Part shown: positions 38,542 to 46,509 of the stretch, one piece after another
Layout: each line of letters begins with the position of its first letter
Numbering within the stretch: position 1 is the first letter of the stretch
Source: Denitratisoma sp.
GTDB lineage: Bacteria; Pseudomonadota; Gammaproteobacteria; Burkholderiales; Rhodocyclaceae
Direction: 5' to 3'
Length of the DNA stretch: 47,094 nt
Assembly: GCA_032027165.1 (NCBI GenBank)
Contig: JAVSMO010000001.1
Coordinates: 1-47,094 of the forward strand
Notes under the pieces: generated by a model
What the model was told of the DNA's origin: nothing
The model's input: the letters and a program-made list of their open reading frames with translations, nothing else
Database searches by the model: none
Made by a program: the position numbers and the translations under genes

Positions 38542-38579
38542 CGGGAATGTTATGGCGCGATAGGGAAATAAATGTGCGC

Positions 38580-38609
38580 TGCACAAAAAAATTCTTGCAT
38601 TGCACAAAA
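38580..38609 (+). promoter_or_regulatory. two TGCACAAAA direct repeats 21 bp apart (putative operator)
   Basis: Copies at 38580-38588 and 38601-38609, two helical turns apart. The second lies between the -35 and -10 of the predicted small RNA promoter, a repressor-like position. Together with TTGCATTGCACAA they recall the TGC-rich sites bound by PhaR-type regulators of polyhydroxyalkanoate genes; that link is speculative. Confidence 0.45.
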
Positions 38610-38623
38610 CATTTTGCCATACT
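38595..38623 (+). promoter_or_regulatory. predicted promoter of the 38630 small RNA
   Basis: TTGCAT (38595-38600), a 17-bp spacer, CATACT (38618-38623). Matches to the sigma-70 consensus are 3 of 6 and 4 of 6. The predicted start is near 38630. Confidence 0.45.
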
Positions 38624-38629
38624 GAAATT

Positions 38630-38760
38630 GTTCGAACGTTATTGCTGGCTGTGGTTTATGGCCATTTTTGATGGCGCAGTAACGTTCAAGGTTTTGTCTC
38701 CTCCACCCTCCTCCTTTGGTGTGGATTTAGCGCGATCCTCCGTGGATCGCGCTTTTTTTT
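38630..38760 (+). ncRNA. predicted small RNA with anti-Shine-Dalgarno loop, upstream of rplM
   Basis: About 131 nt. Part 1 is a 12-bp stem GAACGTTATTGC / GCAGTAACGTTC (38634-38645, 38676-38687), capped by a GCCAT / ATGGC hairpin. Its one non-standard pair is U.G on the plus strand and would be A.C on the minus strand, which supports the plus strand. Part 2 is a pyrimidine-rich stretch with CTCCTCC at 38698-38704 and again at 38708-38714. The second copy sits in the loop of a hairpin CACC / GGTG (38704-38707, 38718-38721) whose loop is CTCCTCCTTT. Part 3 is the terminator at 38729-38760. The loop matches the 3' end of 16S rRNA, so it could pair with ribosome binding sites. No plausible ORF lies inside, and rplM has its own promoter downstream, so this is not simply a leader. 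Confidence 0.62.
38729..38760 (+). terminator. strong Rho-independent terminator
   Basis: 10-bp stem AGCGCGATCC / GGATCGCGCT with loop TCCGT, followed by eight T (38753-38760). No protein gene on the plus strand ends within 800 bp upstream, so it must end a non-coding transcript. Confidence 0.93.
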
Positions 38761-38827
38761 CATGGCTGGGTCCCGTACTCACTCAATGCATCCTGAGGCA
38801 AGGATTGTCGATTTGATGTGCTCTAGA

Positions 38828-38857
38828 TTGACATATCCATTCTAACTGCAATACAAT
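38828..38857 (+). promoter_or_regulatory. sigma-70 promoter of rplM-rpsI
   Basis: TTGACA (38828-38833), an 18-bp spacer, TACAAT (38852-38857). The predicted start is near 38864, giving a leader of about 39 nt with a GAGGG-type ribosome binding site. Confidence 0.82.
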
Positions 38858-38902
38858 GCACGGCTTTCCGTATTACGCTGTTAGTGCCGTAGAGGGAATT
38901 TC

Positions 38903-39331
38903 ATGAGAACGTTTTCTGCCAAGCCGCACGAAGTCAAGCGTGACTGGTTCGTCGTTGATGCGACGGACAAGGTCCTCGGCCGGCTGGCCACCGAGATTGC
39001 GCGCCGCCTGCGCGGCAAGCACAAGCCGGAGTACACGCCGCACGTAGACACTGGCGACTATATTGTCGTGGTCAATGCCGAGAAGTTGCGCGTGACCGGT
39101 GCCAAGGCCGAACAGAAGGTGTACTACCGTCATTCTGGCTATCCGGGCGGCATTTACGAAGACACCTTCACCAAGTTGCAACAGCGCGCCCCTTCCCGTG
39201 TGCTGGAAAAAGCCGTTAAGGGCATGTTGCCGAAAGGCCCGCTTGGCTATGCCATGATCAAAAAATTGAAAGTCTATGCTGGAGGCGATCATCCGCATGT
39301 CGCCCAGCAGCCCAAGTCGCTGGAGATTTAA
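38903..39331 (+). CDS. rplM: 50S ribosomal protein L13
   Basis: 142 residues. It begins [20 protein letters not shown] and includes [40 protein letters not shown] and [16 protein letters not shown], the standard L13 sequence. It is an early-assembling 50S protein. It is followed 3 bp later by rpsI; the pair forms one operon between a strong promoter and a terminator. Confidence 0.98.
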   Translation: MRTFSAKPHEVKRDWFVVDATDKVLGRLATEIARRLRGKHKPEYTPHVDTGDYIVVVNAEKLRVTGAKAEQKVYYRHSGYPGGIYEDTFTKLQQRAPSRVLEKAVKGMLPKGPLGYAMIKKLKVYAGGDHPHVAQQPKSLEI

Positions 39332-39334
39332 GGA

Positions 39335-39727
39335 ATGGCTGCGAATTACTATTACGGTACGGGTCGGCGCAAGACAGCAGTTGCCCGCGTGTTCATGAAA
39401 AGCGGTAGCGGAAAGTTCGTTGTTAACGACAAGCCGGTCGACGAGTTCTTTTCCCGCGAAACGGGGCGCATGGTTGTCCGTCAGCCGCTGGAATTGACCC
39501 AACATACAGGCACTTTCGATATCCTGGTGAACGTCTGCGGTGGAGGCGAATCCGGACAGGCTGGCGCAGTTCGCCATGGGATCACCCGTGCGTTGATTGA
39601 ATATGACGCGACTTTGAAGCCTGTTCTGTCGAAGGCTGGCTTTGTGACTCGAGATGCGCGTGAAGTTGAACGCAAAAAGGTTGGCCTGCACAAGGCGCGG
39701 CGCCGTAAGCAGTTCTCCAAGCGTTGA
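39335..39727 (+). CDS. rpsI: 30S ribosomal protein S9
   Basis: 130 residues. It starts [20 protein letters not shown] and ends with the tRNA-contacting tail [11 protein letters not shown]. The conserved centre reads [20 protein letters not shown], followed by ALIEYD. Full length. Its terminator lies at 39751-39772. Confidence 0.98.
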   Translation: MAANYYYGTGRRKTAVARVFMKSGSGKFVVNDKPVDEFFSRETGRMVVRQPLELTQHTGTFDILVNVCGGGESGQAGAVRHGITRALIEYDATLKPVLSKAGFVTRDAREVERKKVGLHKARRRKQFSKR

Positions 39728-39750
39728 TCACGCTCGGAGTGCGATGAATA

Positions 39751-39772
39751 AGCCGCCGCAAGGCGGCTTTTT
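39751..39772 (+). terminator. Rho-independent terminator after rpsI
   Basis: AGCCGCC-GCAA-GGCGGCT followed by a T-run (39768-39772), 23 bp after the rpsI stop. Confidence 0.9.
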
Positions 39773-39842
39773 CATCTATGGGAGGTTCATTGCGTGATTC
39801 CGAGGCCGTGAATTACCATACCTCCATGAAGTGGAGACAGGG

Positions 39843-40871
39843 ATGATTAAGGTTGGCATAGTCGGCGGCACTGGCTATACGGGCGTTGAGTTGTTGCGCA
39901 TACTGGCGCAACATCCTCAAGTCGATTTGCAGGCTATCACCTCGCGAGGCGATGCCGGCACACCAGTTGCGAACTTGTTCCCGAGCCTGCGTGGGCGTGT
40001 CGCCTTGGATTTCGTCGATCCCAAGGCAGCCGCCTTAGAGACATGTGACGTCGTCTTTTTCGCTACGCCGAACGGCATCGCAATGAGCCAGGCCCGGCCG
40101 CTAGTGGATGCCGGGGTGCGTGTTATCGACCTGGCGGCAGATTTCCGGATCAAGGATCCTGCAGAGTGGGAGAAGTGGTATGGCATGAAGCACGCCGCCC
40201 CCGAACTTATCGCAGAAGCGGTGTACGGCCTGCCGGAGGCCAATCGGGAGAAAATTCGTTTAGCCAGACTGGTGGCCAATCCGGGTTGTTATCCTACCGC
40301 AGTTCAACTGGGGTTCTTGCCTTTGGTCGAATCCGGCTTGGTTGATACGACCCGCCTGATTGCCGATGCGAAATCCGGCGTTTCCGGTGCCGGTCGCAAG
40401 GCGGAAATACACATTCTTTTTGCGGAGGCATCTGACAACTTCAAGGCATATGGTGTGCCTGGCCATCGCCACCTGCCTGAGATCTGCCAAGGGTTGTCAA
40501 TTGCTGCAAACAAGCCGGTGGGCTTGACTTTCGTGCCGCATCTGACGCCGATGATCCGGGGAATTCACGCCACCCTGTATGCCCAGGTAACCGGAGAAAC
40601 GGATTTCCAGGCTTTATATGAATCACGTTACAAGTCAGAGCCGTTCGTGGACGTGCTGCCTTTCGCTAGCCATCCTGATACGCGTTCGGTACGTGCAGCC
40701 AATGCCTGCAGAATCGCCCTGCATAGGCCCCAAGGAGGGAACACCCTGGTAGTCCTGTCCGTGATCGACAATCTGGTCAAGGGTGCGGCCGGCCAAGCCG
40801 TGCAGAACATGAATATCATGTTCGGGTTCGACGAGTGCGCAGGACTTACGCAGATTCCCGTCTTGCCGTAA
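39843..40871 (+). CDS. argC: N-acetyl-gamma-glutamyl-phosphate reductase ArgC
   Basis: 342 residues from the ATG at 39843 ([20 protein letters not shown]). NADP-binding GGTGYTG lies at the N-terminus. The catalytic cysteine is in [13 protein letters not shown] and the histidine in [11 protein letters not shown]. It reduces acetylglutamyl phosphate, the ArgB product, in arginine synthesis. The weak ribosome binding site is GAGACAGGG. It overlaps the next gene by 37 bp. Confidence 0.97.
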   Translation: MIKVGIVGGTGYTGVELLRILAQHPQVDLQAITSRGDAGTPVANLFPSLRGRVALDFVDPKAAALETCDVVFFATPNGIAMSQARPLVDAGVRVIDLAADFRIKDPAEWEKWYGMKHAAPELIAEAVYGLPEANREKIRLARLVANPGCYPTAVQLGFLPLVESGLVDTTRLIADAKSGVSGAGRKAEIHILFAEASDNFKAYGVPGHRHLPEICQGLSIAANKPVGLTFVPHLTPMIRGIHATLYAQVTGETDFQALYESRYKSEPFVDVLPFASHPDTRSVRAANACRIALHRPQGGNTLVVLSVIDNLVKGAAGQAVQNMNIMFGFDECAGLTQIPVLP

Positions 40872-41605
40872 CGCTGCGCCGGCTGCGCAGTAGATTTGGC
40901 ATTTCGGCTCCCAGAGTGGCGGTGCGCACTCACATTCCTTGGTATTGGCGTGCAATTGCGGCAATTTCAGTTCTGTCCATTTCCTTTGCGCTCGCGGGAT
41001 GGGTATATGATGCGGGCCGCAAAATTGCCGGTTTCGATAGGCGCGAGACTGAGCAGGAATTGACGGCTCTGCGGGATCAGGTGGACGAGTTGCAGCAGGA
41101 AGCGGCCAAGTTGCGTGCCTTGGTTAATGCTGGAGAAAGCAATGTGCAGATCGAACGTACGGCACAGCAACAGCTGGTTCGCCAAGTGAAGGCATTAGAA
41201 CAGGAGAATGGCCGACTCAAGGAAGATCTAGCCTTCTTCGAGAATCTTGCTTCTGCCGAAGGGAAGGAGGCCGGGTTCACTATCAATCGTCTGCGTATCG
41301 AGCCTAATGGCAGCCCAGGTCAATATCGTTATCGACTCCTCGCTGCTGCGCAGGGAGGTAAAAAAGATCGAGAGTTTCGGGGAAATCTTCAACTTGTGAT
41401 CAGCCTGCAGCAGGAGGGTAAAAGTGCTATGATGATTTTGCCAGAGCCGAATGATCCTGCTAGGCAGCGTTTTAATATAAATTTCAAACACTTCCAGAGG
41501 GTCGACGGAACCTTTCAGGTTCCCGTGGGATCACGCGTCAATAGTGTCGAGGCGCGCTTGGTACAGGATGGCGTAACACGGGCCTCGCAGACGGTCACGC
41601 TATAG
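40835..41605 (+). CDS. coiled-coil membrane protein (DUF6776-like)
   Basis: 256 residues with a GTG start at 40835 inside the end of argC; another GTG at 40917 is possible but would remove the conserved-looking [20 protein letters not shown]. One transmembrane helix lies at about 37-57 ([20 protein letters not shown]). A long coiled coil follows at about 68-140 ([20 protein letters not shown]), then a C-terminal periplasmic beta domain ([20 protein letters not shown]). Function is unknown. It lies between argC and the bactofilin gene, 10 bp upstream of the latter, which suggests a shared envelope or morphology role. Confidence 0.8.
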   Translation: MRRTYADSRLAVTLRRLRSRFGISAPRVAVRTHIPWYWRAIAAISVLSISFALAGWVYDAGRKIAGFDRRETEQELTALRDQVDELQQEAAKLRALVNAGESNVQIERTAQQQLVRQVKALEQENGRLKEDLAFFENLASAEGKEAGFTINRLRIEPNGSPGQYRYRLLAAAQGGKKDREFRGNLQLVISLQQEGKSAMMILPEPNDPARQRFNINFKHFQRVDGTFQVPVGSRVNSVEARLVQDGVTRASQTVTL

Positions 41606-41615
41606 GGAGAATGCC

Positions 41616-42023
41616 ATGTTTCTCAAAAAGGACAAGTCCAGCAAACCGCAGAGCCGCATTGATAGTCTGATCGGGGCGGGAACAAAAATCGAAGGCGACG
41701 TCACATTTGTCGGCGGACTTCGGGTGGATGGCGAGGTCAAAGGCAATGTCCGCTCGACAGGGGACGGTGGTGGGACGCTGGTGCTCAGCGAACATGCCCG
41801 GATTGAAGGAGAAATCCATGTTTCCCATCTGGTTATCAATGGCACGATTATTGGGCCGGTCTATTCGAGTGAATTCCTTGAACTTCAGCCTCGCGCCCGC
41901 GTCACAGGGGATGTGCAGTACAACAGCCTGGAAATGCATTTGGGCGCCATCGTTCAGGGAAGGTTGGTACATCAGGGGGGCACAGGGAAGGCGGTTGAAC
42001 TGAAGCTTGCTTCCAGTAATTGA
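41616..42023 (+). CDS. bactofilin (polymer-forming cytoskeletal protein)
   Basis: 135 residues. The right-handed beta-helix core (about 15-115) shows the repeated hydrophobic/Gly pattern: IGAGTKIEGDVTFVGGLRVD, GEVKGNVRSTGDGGGTLVLS, ARIEGEIHVSHLVINGTIIG, ARVTGDVQYNSLEMHLGAIV. The N-terminal tail MFLKKDKSSKPQSR is the usual membrane-interacting end. Bactofilins polymerise and localise cell-wall enzymes; an M23 peptidase is encoded 1.6 kb further on. Confidence 0.92.
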   Translation: MFLKKDKSSKPQSRIDSLIGAGTKIEGDVTFVGGLRVDGEVKGNVRSTGDGGGTLVLSEHARIEGEIHVSHLVINGTIIGPVYSSEFLELQPRARVTGDVQYNSLEMHLGAIVQGRLVHQGGTGKAVELKLASSN

Positions 42024-42080
42024 CGGGGTGCTTGCCAACCCATATATTGTTTAAGTGTTAATCGGTTTTAGGAGTTTCCA

Positions 42081-42428
42081 ATGAATGCAGTCACCGAAAT
42101 GTCGCCGCTCAACTTTACTGATAACGCTGCCAATAAGGTGCGTGAGTTGATCGCGGAGGAGGGCAATGCGGAACTCAAGCTGCGCGTGTTTGTTACGGGT
42201 GGCGGCTGCTCTGGCTTCCAGTACGGCTTCACCTTTGACGAGGTGCAAAACGAGGATGACACCGTAATGCAGAAAAATGGCGTTACGCTGCTGATTGATC
42301 CGATGAGCTATCAGTATCTCGTCGGAGCAGAAATCGATTACACGGAAGGTTTGGAAGGTGCGCAGTTCGTAATCAAGAATCCGAACGCCACTTCGACCTG
42401 CGGTTGCGGTTCATCTTTTAACGTGTAG
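42081..42428 (+). CDS. erpA: iron-sulfur cluster insertion protein ErpA
   Basis: 115 residues, A-type Fe-S carrier. The three cluster cysteines are in [13 protein letters not shown] and [12 protein letters not shown]. It begins [20 protein letters not shown], typical of ErpA. It delivers Fe-S clusters to client enzymes such as those of isoprenoid synthesis. The preceding leader has TTTTAGGAG as ribosome binding site. It is convergent with anmK. Confidence 0.96.
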   Translation: MNAVTEMSPLNFTDNAANKVRELIAEEGNAELKLRVFVTGGGCSGFQYGFTFDEVQNEDDTVMQKNGVTLLIDPMSYQYLVGAEIDYTEGLEGAQFVIKNPNATSTCGCGSSFNV

Positions 42429-42446
42429 CCCTGAATTCCGACAAGC

Positions 42447-42471
42447 AGGGGGCGGGGGAACTCCCCCCTTT
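42447..42471 (+). terminator. weak terminator-like hairpin between erpA and anmK
   Basis: AGGGGG (42447-42452) can pair with CCCCCT (42464-42469), or GGGGG (42454-42458) with CCCCC (42463-42467). Only TTT follows. Marginal. Confidence 0.3.
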
Positions 42472-42476
42472 CGCAT

Positions 42477-43595
42477 TTAGCAAGGGTAGATTGCCCCGAG
42501 AATTCGAGCCCCCTTGGCTCCCGTGACTGCCGGTAGATTGCCCGGCAGGCCCAGCTTAGTCTGCCTTGCCATCCATGCAAAGGCCACGGCTTCCACCCAA
42601 TCAGCATCAATTCCCAGCATATCGCTCGCGAATACCCGGCTGCGCGGCAAGTGTTCCGCCAGCCTCTTCATCAAAGCCAAATTGTGGGCACCTCCCCCAC
42701 AGACGACGATTTCATGTGGATTACCACACCAATGCTCAATGGCCGAGATTATGGATATTGAAGTCAGCTCGAGCAGCGTCGCTTGCACATCTTCAGGAGC
42801 TTCGCTGCCAATTAAGCGGGACTTCAGCCAGTCGAGACTGAATTGCTCGCGGCCGCAACTCTTTGGCGGGGTACAGGCGAAGAACGGGTGCGCCAAAAGT
42901 GCATTGAGAAGTCGCGGAATGATGCAACCCTGAGATGCCCATTTGCCCTCCTCGTCAAAGGTTCGGCCGGTGTGTTGTTGTACCCAAGCATCGAGCAGCA
43001 TATTGCCAGGGCCGGTGTCGAACCCTTTTGTGATGGAGCCTGGGAGAAGGTCGGTGACATTGGCTATGCCGCCTACGTTGAGGATGACGCGGTGTACATC
43101 GGAAGAGCGGAATGCCGCCTCATGAAAGGCCGGAACCAGAGGTGCCCCTTGCCCGCCTGCGGCAATATCCCGGCTGCGGAAATCGGCAATGACACTGATG
43201 CCGCACAATTCGGCAAGTAAGGCCGGATTACCCAATTGCAAGGTGTAACCGTTATTGGGGCAGTGACGAACGGTTTGGCCATGACAGCCGATCGCCACCA
43301 CTGACTCCGCCAAAACGCATGCACCCACAAGCAGGGCATCGATAGCCTGATGATAAAGATGGGTGATTTCAATCCCGAGCAAGGCGGCGTGATGCAATTC
43401 ATTATCACCAATGACCTGCAGGGCAAGCAGGCGTCCGGAGAGATGGCGGGAGTAAGGGAGGTAGTGTGTTGCAATCAGTTTGGGAGGATGGGTGCCGAAG
43501 TCCACCAGCACAGCATCCACGCCATCCAGACTGGTGCCAGACATAAGGCCGACATACAAGCCGGACTCGGCGTTTTTTGGGGAAGCCGTGTTCAT
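42477..43595 (-). CDS. anmK: anhydro-N-acetylmuramic acid kinase AnmK
   Basis: 372 residues. It has the N-terminal phosphate-binding motif YVGLMSGTSLDGVDAVLVDF, IGCHGQTVRHCP, ADFRSRDIAAGGQGAPLVPA, NVGGIANVTDL and the late VCGGGAHNLALMKRL. It phosphorylates 1,6-anhydroMurNAc during wall recycling, giving MurNAc-6-phosphate. It lies 25 bp downstream of the M23 peptidase gene on the same strand, so wall cutting and fragment recycling are co-transcribed. Confidence 0.96.
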   Translation of the reverse strand: MNTASPKNAESGLYVGLMSGTSLDGVDAVLVDFGTHPPKLIATHYLPYSRHLSGRLLALQVIGDNELHHAALLGIEITHLYHQAIDALLVGACVLAESVVAIGCHGQTVRHCPNNGYTLQLGNPALLAELCGISVIADFRSRDIAAGGQGAPLVPAFHEAAFRSSDVHRVILNVGGIANVTDLLPGSITKGFDTGPGNMLLDAWVQQHTGRTFDEEGKWASQGCIIPRLLNALLAHPFFACTPPKSCGREQFSLDWLKSRLIGSEAPEDVQATLLELTSISIISAIEHWCGNPHEIVVCGGGAHNLALMKRLAEHLPRSRVFASDMLGIDADWVEAVAFAWMARQTKLGLPGNLPAVTGAKGARILGAIYPC

Positions 43596-43620
43596 CTCGC
43601 AGCAGAATGCGAGTTGTTTG

Positions 43621-44949
43621 TTAATCGAGTAGTGCGAGATTCACGTCGCGTATCCGGTCGAGACGGTAAATCAGCGGATCGGCGTGCTGTTTGAAAGCGG
43701 TCATTTGCTGTGTTGCCAGCGGTGGGGCGCTAGGCAGGGCGATCGCCAGCGGGTTTTGATGGACGTCGTTGATGCGAAACTCGTAATGCAAATGCGGGCC
43801 GGTGGCCCAGCCGGTTTTGCCGACATAACCAATGATATCGCCCTGGCTTACCCGCGCTCCTTTGCGTATGCCGGCTGCGAAACCGTTAAGGTGACCGTAG
43901 TGTGTTGTAAAGCGACCTTGGTGGCGCAAGACCACAAGATTGCCATAACCACCACGCTTGCCGGCAAAGTCCACGATCCCGTCTCCCGTTGCCTTGATCC
44001 GGGTGCCAATCGGTGCGCCGTAGTCCACGCCTTTGTGCGCACGCCAAGTCTGGTGAATCGGGTGGAATCGCGAGCGTGAAAAACCGGAAGTGATTCTGGA
44101 AAACTCAAGAGGCGAACGGAGGAAAGCCTTCCGGATATTTTTGCCTTCTGCAGTGTAATAGCCTTGGCCGTCCTTGCTCTCAAACCAGATGGCTCGAAAG
44201 ATTTTACCGTTGTTGATGAACTCGGTAGCCAGGATCCGGCCGGTTCGTGTCGGTTGGCTCTGATTGAAAAGGAGCTCGTAGACAACGCTGAACCGGTCGC
44301 CTTTGCGCAGGTCCCGATGGAAATCGATGTCACCGCCGAAAATATCCGCCATCTGTGTGGCAATGCCGTCGGGTAGTCCGATTTCGTCGGTTGCGGCAAA
44401 GAGAGAAGTTTGAATTTCGCCTGACTTCATCACAACCTGAGACGTGAGCGCATGGGCCTGCTCGGCGACGTGCAATCTGCCATCGCGCTTTTCAATAACC
44501 AAGGCGTTGTCCAAGGGCCCGTTCAGAGGGAACGACAAGGAGAGCAGTTCACCTGATTCGCTTGTGCGAGCAGTGACAACCTTGCCCGGACGCAACTGGC
44601 GAAAAATGGCTTGAGTGTCCTGATGTTGGCGCAGGAACGTAAAGGCACGCTCGTCCTGCATGCCAAGACGGGCTAGCAGCGCGGCAACGGTATCACCGCG
44701 CTGTACGCGTTCCTCGCGCACGAATGAGCCGCTGTCGGTGGCCCGAGAAGCGTCAATTGCTAGAGGAATCTCTTCAACGACAGTGCGCTGATAATCTCGA
44801 ATTTCAGCGCTGTCCGGGGCAGTACCGAACGCCGCCACCATGCTGAACAGGGACACGCCTGCCACCATGGCGCCGGCCCAGAAATGATGGGGACGGCTTT
44901 CGCGAATGGCTTGGAGTTGCGCTAAAATTCGCGTCTTTTCGTGGTTCAT
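43621..44949 (-). CDS. M23 family metallopeptidase (MepM-like murein endopeptidase)
   Basis: 442 residues. An N-terminal membrane anchor lies at about 24-45 (FWAGAMVAGVSLFSMVAAFG). A LysM/OapA-like region follows (VREERVQRGDTVAALLARLG), then a second domain, and the C-terminal LytM domain. Zinc ligands are visible in AHKGVDYGAPIGT (His, Asp), in HYGHL, and in GPHLHYEFRI. It should cleave peptide cross-links of peptidoglycan. It is divergent from tyrS, a common betaproteobacterial arrangement. The 73-bp gap carries three alternating half-sites. Confidence 0.92.
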   Translation of the reverse strand: MNHEKTRILAQLQAIRESRPHHFWAGAMVAGVSLFSMVAAFGTAPDSAEIRDYQRTVVEEIPLAIDASRATDSGSFVREERVQRGDTVAALLARLGMQDERAFTFLRQHQDTQAIFRQLRPGKVVTARTSESGELLSLSFPLNGPLDNALVIEKRDGRLHVAEQAHALTSQVVMKSGEIQTSLFAATDEIGLPDGIATQMADIFGGDIDFHRDLRKGDRFSVVYELLFNQSQPTRTGRILATEFINNGKIFRAIWFESKDGQGYYTAEGKNIRKAFLRSPLEFSRITSGFSRSRFHPIHQTWRAHKGVDYGAPIGTRIKATGDGIVDFAGKRGGYGNLVVLRHQGRFTTHYGHLNGFAAGIRKGARVSQGDIIGYVGKTGWATGPHLHYEFRINDVHQNPLAIALPSAPPLATQQMTAFKQHADPLIYRLDRIRDVNLALLD

Positions 44950-44953
44950 GCAG

Positions 44954-45000
44954 GCCCAAGGGAGAAAACTTGGGCGAGTGTATCAAAAAACCCGCCCAAG
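44954..45000. promoter_or_regulatory. three alternating GCCCAAG / CTTGGGC half-sites
   Basis: GCCCAAG (44954-44960), CTTGGGC (44969-44975) and GCCCAAG (44994-45000). The middle copy can pair with either flank: 7 bp with an 8-nt loop, or 8 bp (CTTGGGCG / CGCCCAAG) with a 16-nt loop. The hairpins are mutually exclusive. It could be an operator with three half-sites or an RNA switch in the leader of tyrS or the M23 gene. Confidence 0.5.
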
Positions 45001-45022
45001 CCCAAACACGGGGTAACCCATT

Positions 45023-46222
45023 ATGACGGAAGTCCAGAAAGCCCTTTCACTTATTAAGCGCGGCGCTGACGAACTGCTGATCGAGGCCGATCTGGTAGGC
45101 AAACTCGAATCCGGTCGGCCGCTGCGCGTCAAGGCTGGCTTTGACCCGACGGCCCCCGACCTACATCTCGGCCATACTGTTCTTATCAACAAGCTGAGGC
45201 ATTTTCAGGAGCTTGGCCATCATGTGATGTTCCTGATCGGGGACTTTACCGGAATGATCGGTGACCCGACTGGACGCAATGCAACGCGCCCCCCGTTGTC
45301 ACGGGAGCAGATCCTAGACAACGCCAAGACCTACCGGGAGCAAGTCTTCAAGATACTCGATCCGGAAAAGACCGAGGTCTGCTTCAATTCAACTTGGTTC
45401 GAACCTATCGGCGCGGCTGGCATGATCAAGCTGGCGGCTCTGCATACCGTTGCCCGCATGCTGGAGCGGGATGATTTCGCCAAGCGCTACGCCAATAATC
45501 AGCCCATTGCCATCCACGAATTCCTCTACCCGCTTTGCCAGGGATACGATTCCGTGGCGATGCGCGCCGATGTCGAGTTGGGCGGTACCGACCAGAAGTT
45601 CAACCTCCTCGTTGGCCGCGAGTTGCAGAAGCACTATGGTCAGCCGCCGCAGTGCATTCTGACCATGCCGCTCCTTGAGGGACTGGATGGCGTCAACAAG
45701 ATGTCAAAGTCCTATGGCAACTATGTTGGCATCAATGAACCGCCGAGGGAGATTTTCGGCAAGCTGATGTCGGTATCGGACGACCTCATGTGGCGCTACT
45801 ATGAACTGCTTTCTTTCCGCTCAAATGAGGAAATCGCCAGGCTCAAGGACGAGATATCCGGCGGACGCAATCCGCGCGATGTCAAGGTCCTGCTTGCCCA
45901 GGAAATCGTCGAGCGCTTCCACTCGCGTCAGGCCGCCGAGGATGCTCTTGTGGATTTTGAGGCACGCTTCAGACAGGGGGCGATTCCCCAGGATATCGAG
46001 AACGTGGGGATCGTCTGCGAGGCTGAGGGCATGGGGATTGCACAGGTGCTCAAACAGGCCGGCCTGACTGGCAGCACGTCGGAGGCCTTGCGTATGATCG
46101 AGCAGGGTGGCGTACGACTCGATGGCGAGAAGGTGAGCGATAGGGCATTGGTGCTGAAGCCCGGAACCACAGTGGTCCTTCAAGTCGGCAAGCGCAAATT
46201 TGCACGAATTTCCCTCTCGTGA
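45023..46222 (+). CDS. tyrS: tyrosyl-tRNA synthetase
   Basis: 399 residues, the shorter TyrRS type. The class I HIGH-like motif is [10 protein letters not shown] and the KMSKS motif NKMSKSYGN. The Tyr-binding region is [20 protein letters not shown]. The C-terminal S4-like RNA-binding domain (about 335-399) includes [20 protein letters not shown]. The start is ATG 45023. It is the last protein gene before the rRNA operon, and no terminator is seen after it. Confidence 0.97.
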   Translation: MTEVQKALSLIKRGADELLIEADLVGKLESGRPLRVKAGFDPTAPDLHLGHTVLINKLRHFQELGHHVMFLIGDFTGMIGDPTGRNATRPPLSREQILDNAKTYREQVFKILDPEKTEVCFNSTWFEPIGAAGMIKLAALHTVARMLERDDFAKRYANNQPIAIHEFLYPLCQGYDSVAMRADVELGGTDQKFNLLVGRELQKHYGQPPQCILTMPLLEGLDGVNKMSKSYGNYVGINEPPREIFGKLMSVSDDLMWRYYELLSFRSNEEIARLKDEISGGRNPRDVKVLLAQEIVERFHSRQAAEDALVDFEARFRQGAIPQDIENVGIVCEAEGMGIAQVLKQAGLTGSTSEALRMIEQGGVRLDGEKVSDRALVLKPGTTVVLQVGKRKFARISLS

Positions 46223-46276
46223 ACGGGCCGCGTCCGACGCTAGTTGAAGAGCGCCGAAAATAATTCCGCAAAAGCC

Positions 46277-46304
46277 TTGACCCGCATTCTTCGATCTGTA
46301 TAAT
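46277..46304 (+). promoter_or_regulatory. rRNA operon P1-type sigma-70 promoter
   Basis: TTGACC (46277-46282), a 16-bp spacer, perfect TATAAT (46299-46304). A GCGCGGC discriminator follows, typical of stringently controlled rRNA promoters. An AAAATAATT upstream stretch may act as an UP element. Confidence 0.88.
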
Positions 46305-46328
46305 GCGCGGCTCGCTGCTCTGCAGCAT

Positions 46329-46343
46329 CGTTCTTTAACAATC
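46329..46343 (+). promoter_or_regulatory. boxA antitermination element
   Basis: CGTTCTTTAACAATC, close to the E. coli rrn boxA TGCTCTTTAACAA, 25 bp after the -10. It binds NusB-NusE for rRNA antitermination. The GTGTGGGTGCTT further on resembles boxC. Confidence 0.85.
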
Positions 46344-46509
46344 TAAACAGCCGATAGGTGTGGGTGCTTGGTTGGTTGGGCGCTGGGGCTTTTGTGTCTT
46401 GGCGGATCGGATTGATTGAGTGCTCATACTGAAGTTAATAGTAGTTCCAGCTTGGAAGCAGGTTGGGACTCTGTGATTCTTTATGAGTTGTAGTAATTAA
46501 GCAGAGATT

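Larger units (their letters stand above)
38313..38902. other. 590-bp AT-rich intergenic region between osmC and rplM
   Basis: No protein gene is supported. Bases 38313-38500 show nothing clear. Bases 38500-38625 are strikingly AT-rich and hold a 9-bp inverted repeat, two direct repeats and a probable promoter. Bases 38630-38760 are a predicted small RNA ending in a strong terminator. Bases 38828-38857 are the rplM promoter. Confidence 0.75.
46223..46509 (+). other. rRNA operon promoter and leader region
   Basis: 287 bp without a protein gene. It holds the rrn promoter (46277-46304) with an A/T-rich upstream stretch (46256-46273), the boxA antitermination site, and the 5' leader removed by RNase III and other nucleases. 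Confidence 0.85.

Noticed and set aside
38547..38816. 89-codon open frame across the osmC-rplM gap
   Set aside because: It runs through the promoter repeats, the sRNA stems and a strong terminator, has no ribosome binding site and has unlike-protein composition.
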